A stretch of DNA of 44,493 nt from an uncultured bacterium. GTDB taxonomy: Bacteria; Patescibacteriota; Minisyncoccia; Phycocordibacterales; GWA1-40-21. This document shows, piece after piece, positions 16,439-24,621 of the stretch (position 1 is the stretch's first letter; each line of letters begins with the position of its first letter). Both the position numbers and the translations under genes were made by a program. Below the pieces are notes generated by a model that was not told the DNA's origin, made no database searches, and saw only the letters and a program-made list of their open reading frames with translations. Where the stretch lies: contig CAIJNK010000013.1 in the NCBI GenBank assembly GCA_903822075.1, forward strand, positions 1-44,493, read 5' to 3'.

Positions 16439-17331
16439 AAATCGGTTTTATCGGTCTCGGCCGGATGGGTGCCAACATGGTTTATAATTTGCTGGATAAA
16501 AAATATGAGGTGGTGGTTTATAATCGAACCAAGGAAAAAATGGACGAACCGGTCAAAGCTGGAGCAGTGGGGGCCGCCTCTATTTCTGAACTGGTAAAAT
16601 TATTACCAGAGAAGAAAGTGGTGTGGCTCATGGTGAATGCCGGTGAAGCTTTGGACGCCGTGCTCGCCGAGCTAACCCCGCTTTTGAAAGAAGGGGACAT
16701 CGTGGTGGATGGCGGGAATTCCTATTATAAGGATTCGCAGAAAAGATATGCGGATTTGAAAAAGTTAGGTATAAGCTACATGGACTGCGGGACTTCCGGC
16801 GGGATGGGCGGAGCGAGGCATGGTGCTTGCCTTATGATTGGTGGTGATAAGGAAAATTTTGAATATATAAAAAAAGTTTTCAAGGATTTGGCGCAAGAAG
16901 ATGCTTTTGCTTATCTCGGTAATTCTGGCGCCGGACATTATGTGAAAATGGTTCACAATGGTATTGAGTACGGCATGATGTCAGCCTTGGCTGAAGGTTT
17001 TGAAGCGATCAAAGATTCACCCCTGAATATAGATTTAAAGGAAGTATCCAAGGTGTATTCACACGGCAGTATCGTGGAGAGCAAACTTATGAGTTGGTTA
17101 GCTGAAGCTTTCAACGAAGAAGGTTACCTGGAATCTATTTCAGGTAACGTGCCAAAAGGGGAAACGGAGGAAGAGATGAAAAAACTTCTAAGCGAACATA
17201 CCATGCCCAGCCTTGAGAACGCCTTGAAAGTCCGTGCCGATTCTCGTACTACTCCCACATATACCGGCAAGCTCATCTCCGCCATGCGCAACAAATTCGG
17301 CGGACACAAGGTGAATAAGGAGGGCAAATAA
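16426..17331 (+). CDS. gnd: 6-phosphogluconate dehydrogenase (decarboxylating), short form
   Basis: Oxidises and decarboxylates 6-phosphogluconate to ribulose 5-phosphate. 301 residues, the short GntZ/YqeC-like type (the long type has ~470). Rossmann IGFIGLGRMGANMVYNLL, then VVYNRT whose Arg favours NADP(H), substrate loop DCGTSGGMGGARHGACLM and catalytic KMVHNGIEYGMM. Translationally coupled to zwf by a 13-base overlap; an APH-like gene follows after 3 bases. Confidence 0.96.
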   Translation: MEKLKIGFIGLGRMGANMVYNLLDKKYEVVVYNRTKEKMDEPVKAGAVGAASISELVKLLPEKKVVWLMVNAGEALDAVLAELTPLLKEGDIVVDGGNSYYKDSQKRYADLKKLGISYMDCGTSGGMGGARHGACLMIGGDKENFEYIKKVFKDLAQEDAFAYLGNSGAGHYVKMVHNGIEYGMMSALAEGFEAIKDSPLNIDLKEVSKVYSHGSIVESKLMSWLAEAFNEEGYLESISGNVPKGETEEEMKKLLSEHTMPSLENALKVRADSRTTPTYTGKLISAMRNKFGGHKVNKEGK

Positions 17332-17334
17332 ATT

Positions 17335-18333
17335 ATGAATGAATCAAAACAAAATGAAACGATAGGCAGAGTTGTCTTTAAAAACGAACCTAAATTATCC
17401 GAACATGAAGTTGACCAGGTGTTTAACGATAGGCGAGTTAGTCTTTTACCTCAGGTAAGAAATTTTATCTCCGCGCATGATAGATTCAAAGGCAAGGAAG
17501 TTACGGTGACTTTTTCTAGTAAGGGTGTTTCCTCACTTGTCTCGATAATTGAAACTCCTGATGAGAGACTGGTCCTAAAAGTTCCGTTGAGGATAATGTT
17601 TTCCGAAGGGGAGGGACAGTTTTTAAAAGTCTGGGAACGGGCTGGGGTTAGGGTGCCGCATGTCATCGAAGAGGGTACCATGGGTGAACACTCATATGTC
17701 TTGATGGAATATATTGATGCCGAAATATTAAGCGAAAAATATGATAATGAGCAGTTGGTTGAAAAAGGTATTATCACGGAAATGGGTCGGATACTCCGTG
17801 TTATGCATACACCTGAAGCGGAAGGTTACGGTCGGGTTGTGGAAGGTAAGGCAGAATATCCAAAGTTCGAGGACTGGCTTGAAAGTGATGATATTAAAGA
17901 CCGGATCGAATACGCAAAAAAGCATAAGTTTCTTGGTGATAAGCTTGAACTTCTATTGCCGGCTACCTTCAAAGCCCTTACTGATCAAGCGGCAAAAGAC
18001 AATAAAAGCAGTTATTGTCATGATGATTTTGGCGCTTCAAATATCTTTGCCACTGATCCAATCACCATTTTTGATCCTAACACCAGATTTAATAATCGGT
18101 ATATAGATTTAGGGCGCACAGTGGCAATAACAGTTTCAACCGGCAAATATGATAAGGTAGTAGGCCAGTTAATCAAAGGCTATTTCGAGGAAGAGGCCTA
18201 TAATCATAAGGCATTATTGGCGTCCGTATTACTGAACAGTTGTATGAAATTTCCTTATTGGGATAAGACAAAAAAGTTTAAAAGGATTAAAAACGTCCAA
18301 GATTATTTACTTAAGAATGCAGACCTAATTTAG
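17335..18333 (+). CDS. APH-like phosphotransferase
   Basis: 332 residues with an aminoglycoside phosphotransferase/choline-kinase-like fold. N-lobe: VVSII-like strands, the ATP-binding Lys in LVLKVPLR, and the hinge VLMEYID. C-lobe: the Brenner motif with H229, D231 and N236 (YCHDDFGASNIF), followed by metal-binding D247 in ITIFDPN. Shine-Dalgarno AAGGAGGG overlaps the end of gnd, so it is co-transcribed with zwf-gnd and may phosphorylate a sugar or other small metabolite. Substrate unknown; resistance is not implied. Confidence 0.85.
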   Translation: MNESKQNETIGRVVFKNEPKLSEHEVDQVFNDRRVSLLPQVRNFISAHDRFKGKEVTVTFSSKGVSSLVSIIETPDERLVLKVPLRIMFSEGEGQFLKVWERAGVRVPHVIEEGTMGEHSYVLMEYIDAEILSEKYDNEQLVEKGIITEMGRILRVMHTPEAEGYGRVVEGKAEYPKFEDWLESDDIKDRIEYAKKHKFLGDKLELLLPATFKALTDQAAKDNKSSYCHDDFGASNIFATDPITIFDPNTRFNNRYIDLGRTVAITVSTGKYDKVVGQLIKGYFEEEAYNHKALLASVLLNSCMKFPYWDKTKKFKRIKNVQDYLLKNADLI

Positions 18334-18366
18334 GTCTAATCTTGCCTGATTTTACTATTTGGCCTT

Positions 18367-18963
18367 ATGAAGGAGGGGGTGAGGAACCAAATTCGGAAAC
18401 CACTCAAATGTCTTTTCCATCCATCTGAACAGGGAAAGACTATAAAGATGTCTGATCATATTTCCTTCAAGCTCGACCATGTTGGTTATGAGGCAACCTG
18501 GTCACTGCCGGCGGATTTTCCTCGACAGGCACGAAGAGTTTTTGATCAGATTCTGGAGAAAATCCTGTTTCAGGAACTTCGGGAGAAGCGCCAGTTGGTC
18601 TACTCTATTCGTACAAACTACCAGGACTTTCAGGATGTTTACGAGTACACGGTCAACGGACAGATAGATCCGAAAGCCGCTTCTTATATAGGTGAGCTGG
18701 TAAATGGTTGTATCTCGGTCGCCGCTTCAAGACTGGATATGTTTCAGCGGGTTCTCACGTCTTGCCGGCAGAAGTGTCTGATGAGTGATCTGTCTGGGCG
18801 AGACTTGGTGGCGGAAATAGCCGATGATTTGGCTTGTGGACAACAAATCATCACGCTGCAGGAAGTATTGGAGGGTTTAAACCGGGTTAAGTTTGAACAA
18901 ATGGCGGAGATGGCCTGCTTCCTATGCCCGGAGCGGCAGTACACGTTTATGGTTTGTCCCTGA
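18367..18963 (+). CDS. Stand-alone M16-peptidase C-domain-like protein
   Basis: 198 residues. FQELREKRQLVYSI followed by a long strand-helix arrangement (TVNGQIDPKAASYIGELVNG) matches the inactive C-terminal half of M16 (insulinase-type) peptidases. The zinc-binding HxxEH half is absent, so it is not a protease by itself. ATG 18367 lacks a good upstream Shine-Dalgarno; ATG 18448, after CAGGGAAAG, is a possible shorter start that keeps the whole domain. An intrinsic terminator follows. It might partner an M16 N-domain protein elsewhere. Confidence 0.7.
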   Translation: MKEGVRNQIRKPLKCLFHPSEQGKTIKMSDHISFKLDHVGYEATWSLPADFPRQARRVFDQILEKILFQELREKRQLVYSIRTNYQDFQDVYEYTVNGQIDPKAASYIGELVNGCISVAASRLDMFQRVLTSCRQKCLMSDLSGRDLVAEIADDLACGQQIITLQEVLEGLNRVKFEQMAEMACFLCPERQYTFMVCP

Positions 18964-18984
18964 GAGGTGAGCGTTAGGGGTTTT

Positions 18985-19024
18985 GAGGGTTAGTGAGTTT
19001 GAATACTCGCCGGCCCTCTTTTTT
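18985..19024 (+). terminator. Intrinsic terminator after the M16-like gene
   Basis: Interrupted stem: GAGGG/CCCTC outside and GTGAGT/ACTCGC inside, followed by a run of T. Confidence 0.75.
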
Positions 19025-19028
19025 ATGC

Positions 19029-19056
19029 TTGATATTTGCCTCTAAAGGAGTAATAT
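19029..19056 (+). promoter_or_regulatory. Promoter of purL, type TTGA-N16-TAAT
   Basis: TTGATA, 16 bases, TAATAT with AAAGGAG before the -10, the arrangement seen at 10506 and 11464. The leader is about 90 bases and contains a TGTTCTT/AAGAACA hairpin near 19090-19107. Confidence 0.65.
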
Positions 19057-19150
19057 TTGAAACAGATTTAGTGCTCAGTGTGAGTACGCTGTTCTTTGAC
19101 AAGAACAGAACAAGTGGAGAAAAGAGAAAAGAAAAAAAGGAGTAGGGAAA

Positions 19151-22100
19151 ATGTTAACGAAGTTATATCGGAATGATGGTCCAGTTGAAGTGTGTTTCAA
19201 TATCGACTCGACGACAGTTTTGTCGGAAGTCGAGAGGCGGAAAATCGGGTGGCTCATTGCCAGACAGTATGCCGGTTTGGACGCTCGAGTGGCGCCCAGC
19301 TTTACGAATTCTGACGTTGTGGAAATTGGCCCTCGGCTGGCTGTCGAGACGCCTTCTTCCAGTAACGCCATCGCGATTTGTCGGACCATGGGTCTGACCT
19401 CGGTGACGCGGATTGAAGAATCAATCCGTTATCGCTTATTAGCCGGACAGACACGGGAAGCCATCTTGGCCAGATATTTGGACCGGATGACTCAAGCTGA
19501 GTACCCGAACGGGATTGCCAGTTTTGACTTGGAGGTCAAACCGGTTCCGGTTCAGATTATTCCGGTTCTCGCGGAAGGAGCGGAAGCTGTTCGTAAGTTC
19601 AATTCCGACATGGGTCTGGGAATGGATGAAGCGGATATCGAATTCACTGTTGAATTGTTCCACAAGTATGGAGTTAATCCGACAGATGTTGGGCTGGTCC
19701 AGCTTGGCAACATGAACAGTGAACACTGCCGTCATAAGTTGTGGAAGGGGAGGATTGTGATTGACGGTGTAGTGATGCCGGAGACACTTTTGGATTTGGT
19801 CCGTGAGCCGCTTCGGCGAAGAAACGGTCAGTCAAACAGTGTGCTGGCATTCAATGATAATGCTGGCGCGATGCTTGGTCCGGAGATCTGGGGCTTTGTT
19901 CCGGAACATCCCGGTGAACCGTCACGGATGGTTCGAGTTCGAATGGTTCAGTATCTGACGGCGACAGCGGAAACTCACAATCATCCCACGGCCATTGCTC
20001 CGTATCCTGGGGCGGCGACAAAAGATGGTGGCGAGATTCGGGACGAAGGTGCGACGGGTCGTGGTTCACGATTTGGAATGGCGGTGGCCGGTTACTGTTT
20101 TGGTAACTTGCACTTGCCGGATTACTTGATTCCAGGCGAATTGGTTGGCGGTGAAAATCTGCCGAACTATGCTTCGCCCCTTAAGGTCCTGATTGAAGGA
20201 ACCAATGGTTCGGCGCATTATTCCAATGCGTTTGGGCGGCCGCTGGTTGGCGGTATTTGCCGTGGTTTTGGTTTGATGGTGGCGGGTGAGAGACGGGAGT
20301 ATCGTAAGCCGGTCTTTTACGGCGGTGGAGTTGGAACGATTGATGCACGGCATGTGATCAAAGGGAAACCAGAGGTCGGGATGCTCATCATTCGTTTTGG
20401 CGGTCCAGCCTTCAATATCGGTCTTTGTGGCGGTTCGGCCTCCAGTATGATGCAGGGTGAGAACAAGACTGACCTTGATTTTAATTCCGTTCAGCGGGGT
20501 AACCCGGAAATGGAAAATCGGGCTAACCGCGTAATTACCACCTGCACCGATATGGGAGACCTTAACATAATTGTCGCCATCAGTGATCAGGGAGCTAGCG
20601 GTCAGAGTAATGATCTGACCGAATTGATTGAAGCCCTTGGTGGCAATATCGATATTGCCGAGACGACTCTTGGCGATAAAACGATGGCGGACCTGGCGAT
20701 CTGGAGTGCTGAGTTCCAGGAGAGTTACGGCGTGATAGTTCGGCGGGAGGACGCCTGGTTGTTCAAGAAGTATTGTGCGCGAGAAAGAGTCAGTTGCGAC
20801 GTGATGGGGGAAATCACCGGCGATCATCGGATCAAAGTGATTAATTCCAGAACGAACACCGTGCTTGTGGATCTGGACTTACGGGATGTGCTCACGCATG
20901 CTCCGCAGAAAACGTTCAAGTTTGAGCGGATAGAACGAAAGTTCGAACCGTTCATCCTTCCGGCTGACCAGACGGTTGAACAATTGATTCAGACCGTCTT
21001 CAAGCTACCGCAGGTGGGCTCCAAAGGGTTCCTGGTGCGGAAGATTGATCGCAGTGTTACTGGTCGCGTTGTTTCGCAACCTTGTTGTGGACCAACACAG
21101 GTTCCCGTGGCGGATGTCGGTGTTCAGCTTAATGGTTATTTTGACAATACAGGTGTGGCCGAAGCTCTTGGCGAGCAGCCAAACGTGATGTTGATTGATC
21201 CGGCGGCTGGAGCCCGAATGTCTTTTGGTGAAATGCTGACCAATATGTGTGCGGCCAAGATTTCCGGGATTCCGGATATCAAGACGCGTCTAAACCAGAT
21301 GGGGGCATTCAAACTGCCAGGCGAAGGGGCGCGGTTGTGGGATGCCAATGTGGCGGTTCGCAGCATGGTTATTGCTCTGGGTGGAGCGGAGGAGGATGGC
21401 GGCAAAGATTCTTCAGCCATGGCCGCAAAGGTAAATGGCAAAATGGTAAAAGCACCGAGTCAAATGATAGTGCTGGGGTATGCTCCGGTGCCGGATTGTG
21501 ACAAGGTGCTGACGCCGGATTTCAAATATCCTGGGCTGAGTTCGATCGGTTTCATTGACTTGGGACACGGCAAGAATCGCCTCGGCGGTTCAAGCTTGGC
21601 TCAGGCCTTTGGACAAGTGGGTGATACACCGCCGGATGTGGATGACGTGGCTGAGTTGCGGCGAGCGTTTGAGGCGGTGCAGGAACTGATTGACCGCGGA
21701 CTCATTTCTGCTTATCACGATCGTAGTGATGGCGGGTTGGTGACGACCTTGGTTGAGATGTGCCTGGCCGGGAATTGCGGAGCCTCAATCTTTTTCGAGG
21801 ATGATAAGGACGGCATATCGACTCTCTTTAACCAAGAGTTGGGTATGACGTTTGAGTATTTGAGAGAGAGCGAGGATGAAATCCAGAGGGTTTTCTCTCG
21901 GTATAAAATCCAGTGGGCTAACATCGGTTGGACTAGGGATGACGACTCATTTTTCGTTCGTTACAACGGTCGGAAAATTGTGAATCTGGATTCGGGCACG
22001 CTCCGTACCTGGTGGGAAGCAACGAGCTCGCGCCTGGAGTTGGAGCAGTCCAATCCGGAAACGGTGAGGCAGGAAAGCGAAACGTATGCCAATCCGTTAT

Positions 22101-22972
22101 CGATATCTTACGAAGTTACCTTTACACCGAGGTTGACTCGGTTGGGGGACTTTGGCGGGTATCGACCGAAGGTGGCCGTTCTTAGGGAAGAAGGGACGAA
22201 CGGCGATCTGGAGATGAAAGCAGCCTTTGATGCGGCCGGTTGCGATGCGTGGGATATCAATATGGAGGATCTGTTGACTGGCAAAATAACTCTGGACGAT
22301 TTCCAAGGTTTGGCGGCCGCCGGCGGGTTTTCTTATATGGATGTTTTCGAAAGTGGTAAGGGTTGGGCGGCGGGGATTTTGTTTAACCCGCTCTTGCAAG
22401 GAATGTTTGATCGGTTTTACAACCGGCCGGACACCTTCTCGCTCGGCGTCTGTAACGGTGCTCAGTTTTTACCGCTTATCAGATGGGTTCCGTTCAAGGA
22501 TATGCGGGAGGAGGAACAGCCGAGGTTTGTGCAGAATGTCTCCCAGCGGTTTGAGTCGCGTTGGTCGCTCGTGAAAGTTCTCGCGAGTCCATCGATATTC
22601 TTTACCGGTATGGAAGGATCGGTGCTGGGAGTCCATGTGGATCACGGTGAAGGTCAAATGGTATTTCCGGACATCTCGATTCTGAAGAGATTGAATCGGG
22701 AGAAATTGGTGCCTTTGGCTTTTGTCGAACCGCAGGATCATCAGCAGACGGAGAGGTATCCGTATAATCCGAACGGGTCGCCTATGGGACTCACCGCTAT
22801 GTGTACGCCGGATGGCCGGAACACGGTGATGATGCCTCATCCGGAACGGGTTTTTCTCAAGTTGCAATGGCATTATCTGCCTGAGCATCTGAAGCAAAGC
22901 CTCGAGGCGTCACCTTGGTTGCAAATGTTCCAAAACGCCAGGAAATGGTGTGCGGAACATCGGGTGAAGTAG
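19151..22972 (+). CDS. purL: Phosphoribosylformylglycinamidine synthase, large single-chain type
   Basis: Fourth step of de novo purine synthesis (FGAR + glutamine + ATP to FGAM). 1273 residues, the long type with synthetase and glutaminase fused. Synthetase: NMNSEHCRHKLW, the AETHNHPTAI metal loop, then a second PurM-like half (CGPTQVPVADVG, SDGGLVTTLVEM). Glutaminase at the C-terminus: nucleophile C1101 in GVCNGAQFL, with H1230 and E1232 in HPER. AAAAAGGAG lies upstream of the ATG, and promoter and terminator flank it. purN follows as a separate unit. De novo purine genes are uncommon in this kind of genome, so recent acquisition or selective retention is possible. Confidence 0.97.
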   Translation: MLTKLYRNDGPVEVCFNIDSTTVLSEVERRKIGWLIARQYAGLDARVAPSFTNSDVVEIGPRLAVETPSSSNAIAICRTMGLTSVTRIEESIRYRLLAGQTREAILARYLDRMTQAEYPNGIASFDLEVKPVPVQIIPVLAEGAEAVRKFNSDMGLGMDEADIEFTVELFHKYGVNPTDVGLVQLGNMNSEHCRHKLWKGRIVIDGVVMPETLLDLVREPLRRRNGQSNSVLAFNDNAGAMLGPEIWGFVPEHPGEPSRMVRVRMVQYLTATAETHNHPTAIAPYPGAATKDGGEIRDEGATGRGSRFGMAVAGYCFGNLHLPDYLIPGELVGGENLPNYASPLKVLIEGTNGSAHYSNAFGRPLVGGICRGFGLMVAGERREYRKPVFYGGGVGTIDARHVIKGKPEVGMLIIRFGGPAFNIGLCGGSASSMMQGENKTDLDFNSVQRGNPEMENRANRVITTCTDMGDLNIIVAISDQGASGQSNDLTELIEALGGNIDIAETTLGDKTMADLAIWSAEFQESYGVIVRREDAWLFKKYCARERVSCDVMGEITGDHRIKVINSRTNTVLVDLDLRDVLTHAPQKTFKFERIERKFEPFILPADQTVEQLIQTVFKLPQVGSKGFLVRKIDRSVTGRVVSQPCCGPTQVPVADVGVQLNGYFDNTGVAEALGEQPNVMLIDPAAGARMSFGEMLTNMCAAKISGIPDIKTRLNQMGAFKLPGEGARLWDANVAVRSMVIALGGAEEDGGKDSSAMAAKVNGKMVKAPSQMIVLGYAPVPDCDKVLTPDFKYPGLSSIGFIDLGHGKNRLGGSSLAQAFGQVGDTPPDVDDVAELRRAFEAVQELIDRGLISAYHDRSDGGLVTTLVEMCLAGNCGASIFFEDDKDGISTLFNQELGMTFEYLRESEDEIQRVFSRYKIQWANIGWTRDDDSFFVRYNGRKIVNLDSGTLRTWWEATSSRLELEQSNPETVRQESETYANPLSISYEVTFTPRLTRLGDFGGYRPKVAVLREEGTNGDLEMKAAFDAAGCDAWDINMEDLLTGKITLDDFQGLAAAGGFSYMDVFESGKGWAAGILFNPLLQGMFDRFYNRPDTFSLGVCNGAQFLPLIRWVPFKDMREEEQPRFVQNVSQRFESRWSLVKVLASPSIFFTGMEGSVLGVHVDHGEGQMVFPDISILKRLNREKLVPLAFVEPQDHQQTERYPYNPNGSPMGLTAMCTPDGRNTVMMPHPERVFLKLQWHYLPEHLKQSLEASPWLQMFQNARKWCAEHRVK

Positions 22973-23010
22973 AGAAGTTCTGTTCTTGTTTGTTCTGTTC
23001 ATAGTCAGTG

Positions 23011-23055
23011 AACCCTCAAGTCAGCCGTCGTGGCGGGCTTGAGGGTTTTTTATTT
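23011..23055 (+). terminator. purL terminator
   Basis: Ten-pair stem AACCCTCAAG/CTTGAGGGTT with a 17-base loop, followed by TTTTATTTT. Confidence 0.88.
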
Positions 23056-23069
23056 TTCAAACTTTTTTA

Positions 23070-23098
23070 TTTACACGACCGGCCATTTTTGATAGAGT
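23070..23098 (+). promoter_or_regulatory. Probable purN promoter
   Basis: TTTACA, 17 bases, TAGAGT; about 48 bases upstream of the purN ATG. Confidence 0.45.
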
Positions 23099-23146
23099 GG
23101 ATCCAGAAGGAAGTGTTCTATAAACAAGAGAAGGGAAGGTTTACTA

Positions 23147-23818
23147 ATGAAGAAACTATTAGTGTTTGCCTCGGGCGATGAAGAAGGCGGCGGTTCTGGC
23201 GCGCGCAAGTTGGCGGAAAACGCCAAAGCTGGCGTTCTCCAAGCGGAGATCGTTGGTTTCGTTTCCAATCATCCGGCTGGTGGAGTGTTTAAACATGCCC
23301 AGGAAATGGGGATACCATTTTTCTATTTCCCCGGACCGTACACGGCGGAAAATTACCAGTCATATCTGGTGAAGACCGGCGCCGAGTTCGTGGCTTGCTC
23401 CGGCTGGATCAAGTATTGCCGAGGCCTGCCTTCGGACCGCACCGTTAATATCCATCCGGCACCCCTATATCGTTTTGGCGGGCAAGGGATGTATGGTCTG
23501 CATGTGCATGAGGTGGTTTTGGAAGCGTTTCGGCGCGGGGAGATTACCTGCACGGAAGTGTGTATGCACTTTGTCATCGAGGACCCGTCAGACAAGGAAA
23601 AAGGGTTTGACAAGGGTCCGGTATTCTTCCGAGTTGAGGTGGAGATACAAGGTGACGACATACCAAAGAGTCTCCAGGCCCGCGTGAACAAAGTGGAACA
23701 TGCCTACCAGTCCATCATCACCAATAAGGTGGTGACCGGCCAGATCCGGTGGGATGGGAAGAATCCGCTGAGCCTGGTCGGGGCAGAAGAGTATCGTTTA
23801 TCTGCCGTTGGAATCTGA
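23147..23818 (+). CDS. purN: Phosphoribosylglycinamide formyltransferase
   Basis: Third step of de novo purine synthesis, transferring a formyl group from 10-formyl-THF to GAR. 223 residues. The catalytic residues of the family are at N101, H103 (NIHPAPL) and D155 (FDKGPVF). The N-terminal phosphate loop is VFASGDEEGGGSGARKL, longer and more Gly-rich than the usual SGxGSN. GAAGGGAAGG precedes the ATG. Separately transcribed from purL but adjacent in pathway order (PurN then PurL). No other pur gene is in the window. Confidence 0.95.
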   Translation: MKKLLVFASGDEEGGGSGARKLAENAKAGVLQAEIVGFVSNHPAGGVFKHAQEMGIPFFYFPGPYTAENYQSYLVKTGAEFVACSGWIKYCRGLPSDRTVNIHPAPLYRFGGQGMYGLHVHEVVLEAFRRGEITCTEVCMHFVIEDPSDKEKGFDKGPVFFRVEVEIQGDDIPKSLQARVNKVEHAYQSIITNKVVTGQIRWDGKNPLSLVGAEEYRLSAVGI

Positions 23819-23841
23819 ATTTGATCATCGGCTAGTGTGAG

Positions 23842-23873
23842 GACGTGATACATTATATGGTCACGTCTTTTTA
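23842..23873 (+). terminator. purN terminator
   Basis: Stem GACGTGA/TCACGTC with a 12-base loop, followed by TTTTTATT. Confidence 0.75.
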
Positions 23874-23928
23874 TTGACCGTGCTATGAGACAGGATTTGC
23901 AATAATTACAGAGGCAACTTTGTTGACA

Positions 23929-23957
23929 TTGACAAAGTCTGATTAGTAGTGTTATCC
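23929..23957 (+). promoter_or_regulatory. Promoter of the nucleotidyltransferase gene
   Basis: TTGACA, 17 bases, TTATCC. A second TTGACA directly precedes it (23923-23928). The leader is ~45 bases with AAGGGGATC and AAGAAGGGGG before the ATG. Confidence 0.6.
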
Positions 23958-24007
23958 TACACAAGAGATATTACTTCGTAGTAAGGGGATCTAAGAAGGG
24001 GGTAAAA

Positions 24008-24502
24008 ATGTTTTTTGACTTGAACGACAATGACTCCGTCCAGGTGGTCAGAAACTTTCTGGATAATGCCAAAGCGGCCGGAAAAACGGTGGGTTTAGCG
24101 TCAGGTTGTTTCGACTTGATCCACTTCCATCATTTTAGTTTCTTTATCCGTTGCCGGCGTTACTGTGATTTTCTGGTTGTGGGTGTTGACTCGGATGAAC
24201 TCGTCCGCGAGGCCAAAGGTCCATCTCGGCCAGTGGTTTCCGACTTTCATCGGGCCATCATGGTTGATGCCTTGCGTCCGGTGTCTTTTGTCTTCGTTAT
24301 GAGTAGCGTTCTTGATTTTGGTCGGGCGGCCGCTTTTTGTAAGCCCGACGCCATTTTTAAGAATGATGAATTCAAAGGCAAGGAAAGTGATATTGTCGGC
24401 CGTGAGTTTGCCAAACGAGTTATCATTCTTGATGACCAGGTGAATCATGCTTCGACTACCGATATTATCCGAAGCGTGTCGAAGAAGACGTCTGCTACGT
24501 GA
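24008..24502 (+). CDS. Cytidylyltransferase-like nucleotidyltransferase with altered HxGH motif
   Basis: 164 residues, RfaE2/TagD-like Rossmann nucleotidyltransferase. GCFDLIHFHH (residues 33-42) is the signature loop, but the Gly of HxGH is His (H39-F-H41-H42). FLVVGVDSDELV, KGPSRPV, a KPDAIFKNDEF stretch and the C-terminal ASTTDIIRSV (normally ISTTxII) follow the family order. It would transfer AMP or CMP to a phosphorylated small molecule. Its neighbour pncB raises the idea of a nicotinate-mononucleotide adenylyltransferase, but the sequence looks more like sugar- or polyol-phosphate enzymes, so the substrate stays open. Confidence 0.8.
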   Translation: MFFDLNDNDSVQVVRNFLDNAKAAGKTVGLASGCFDLIHFHHFSFFIRCRRYCDFLVVGVDSDELVREAKGPSRPVVSDFHRAIMVDALRPVSFVFVMSSVLDFGRAAAFCKPDAIFKNDEFKGKESDIVGREFAKRVIILDDQVNHASTTDIIRSVSKKTSAT

Positions 24503-24518
24503 TTACTCCTGTTTCAAA

Positions 24519-24550
24519 TGCGCCCAATATCCTTTGGGCGCATTCTTTTA
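24519..24550 (+). terminator. Terminator of the nucleotidyltransferase gene
   Basis: Nine-pair stem TGCGCCCAA/TTGGGCGCA around a short loop, then TTCTTTT. Confidence 0.85.
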
Positions 24551-24562
24551 AATATTCTTTTA

Positions 24563-24602
24563 ATAAAAAAAGAGACGGCACACACTCGCGGTGTGCCGTC
24601 TC
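24563..24602 (-). terminator. pncB terminator
   Basis: Minus-strand stem GAGACGGCACAC with its complement and an 8-base loop, followed by TTTTTTT. It faces the terminator of the convergent gene. Confidence 0.9.
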
Positions 24603-24621
24603 GGGTATTCCCATCGTCGTT

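Noticed and set aside
17335-18333. Aminoglycoside resistance gene
   Set aside because: Only the general APH fold is seen; operon context with zwf-gnd points to a metabolic kinase.
20066-20827. 253-codon minus-strand frame inside purL
   Set aside because: Antisense shadow of a conserved enzyme; no own promoter or domain.
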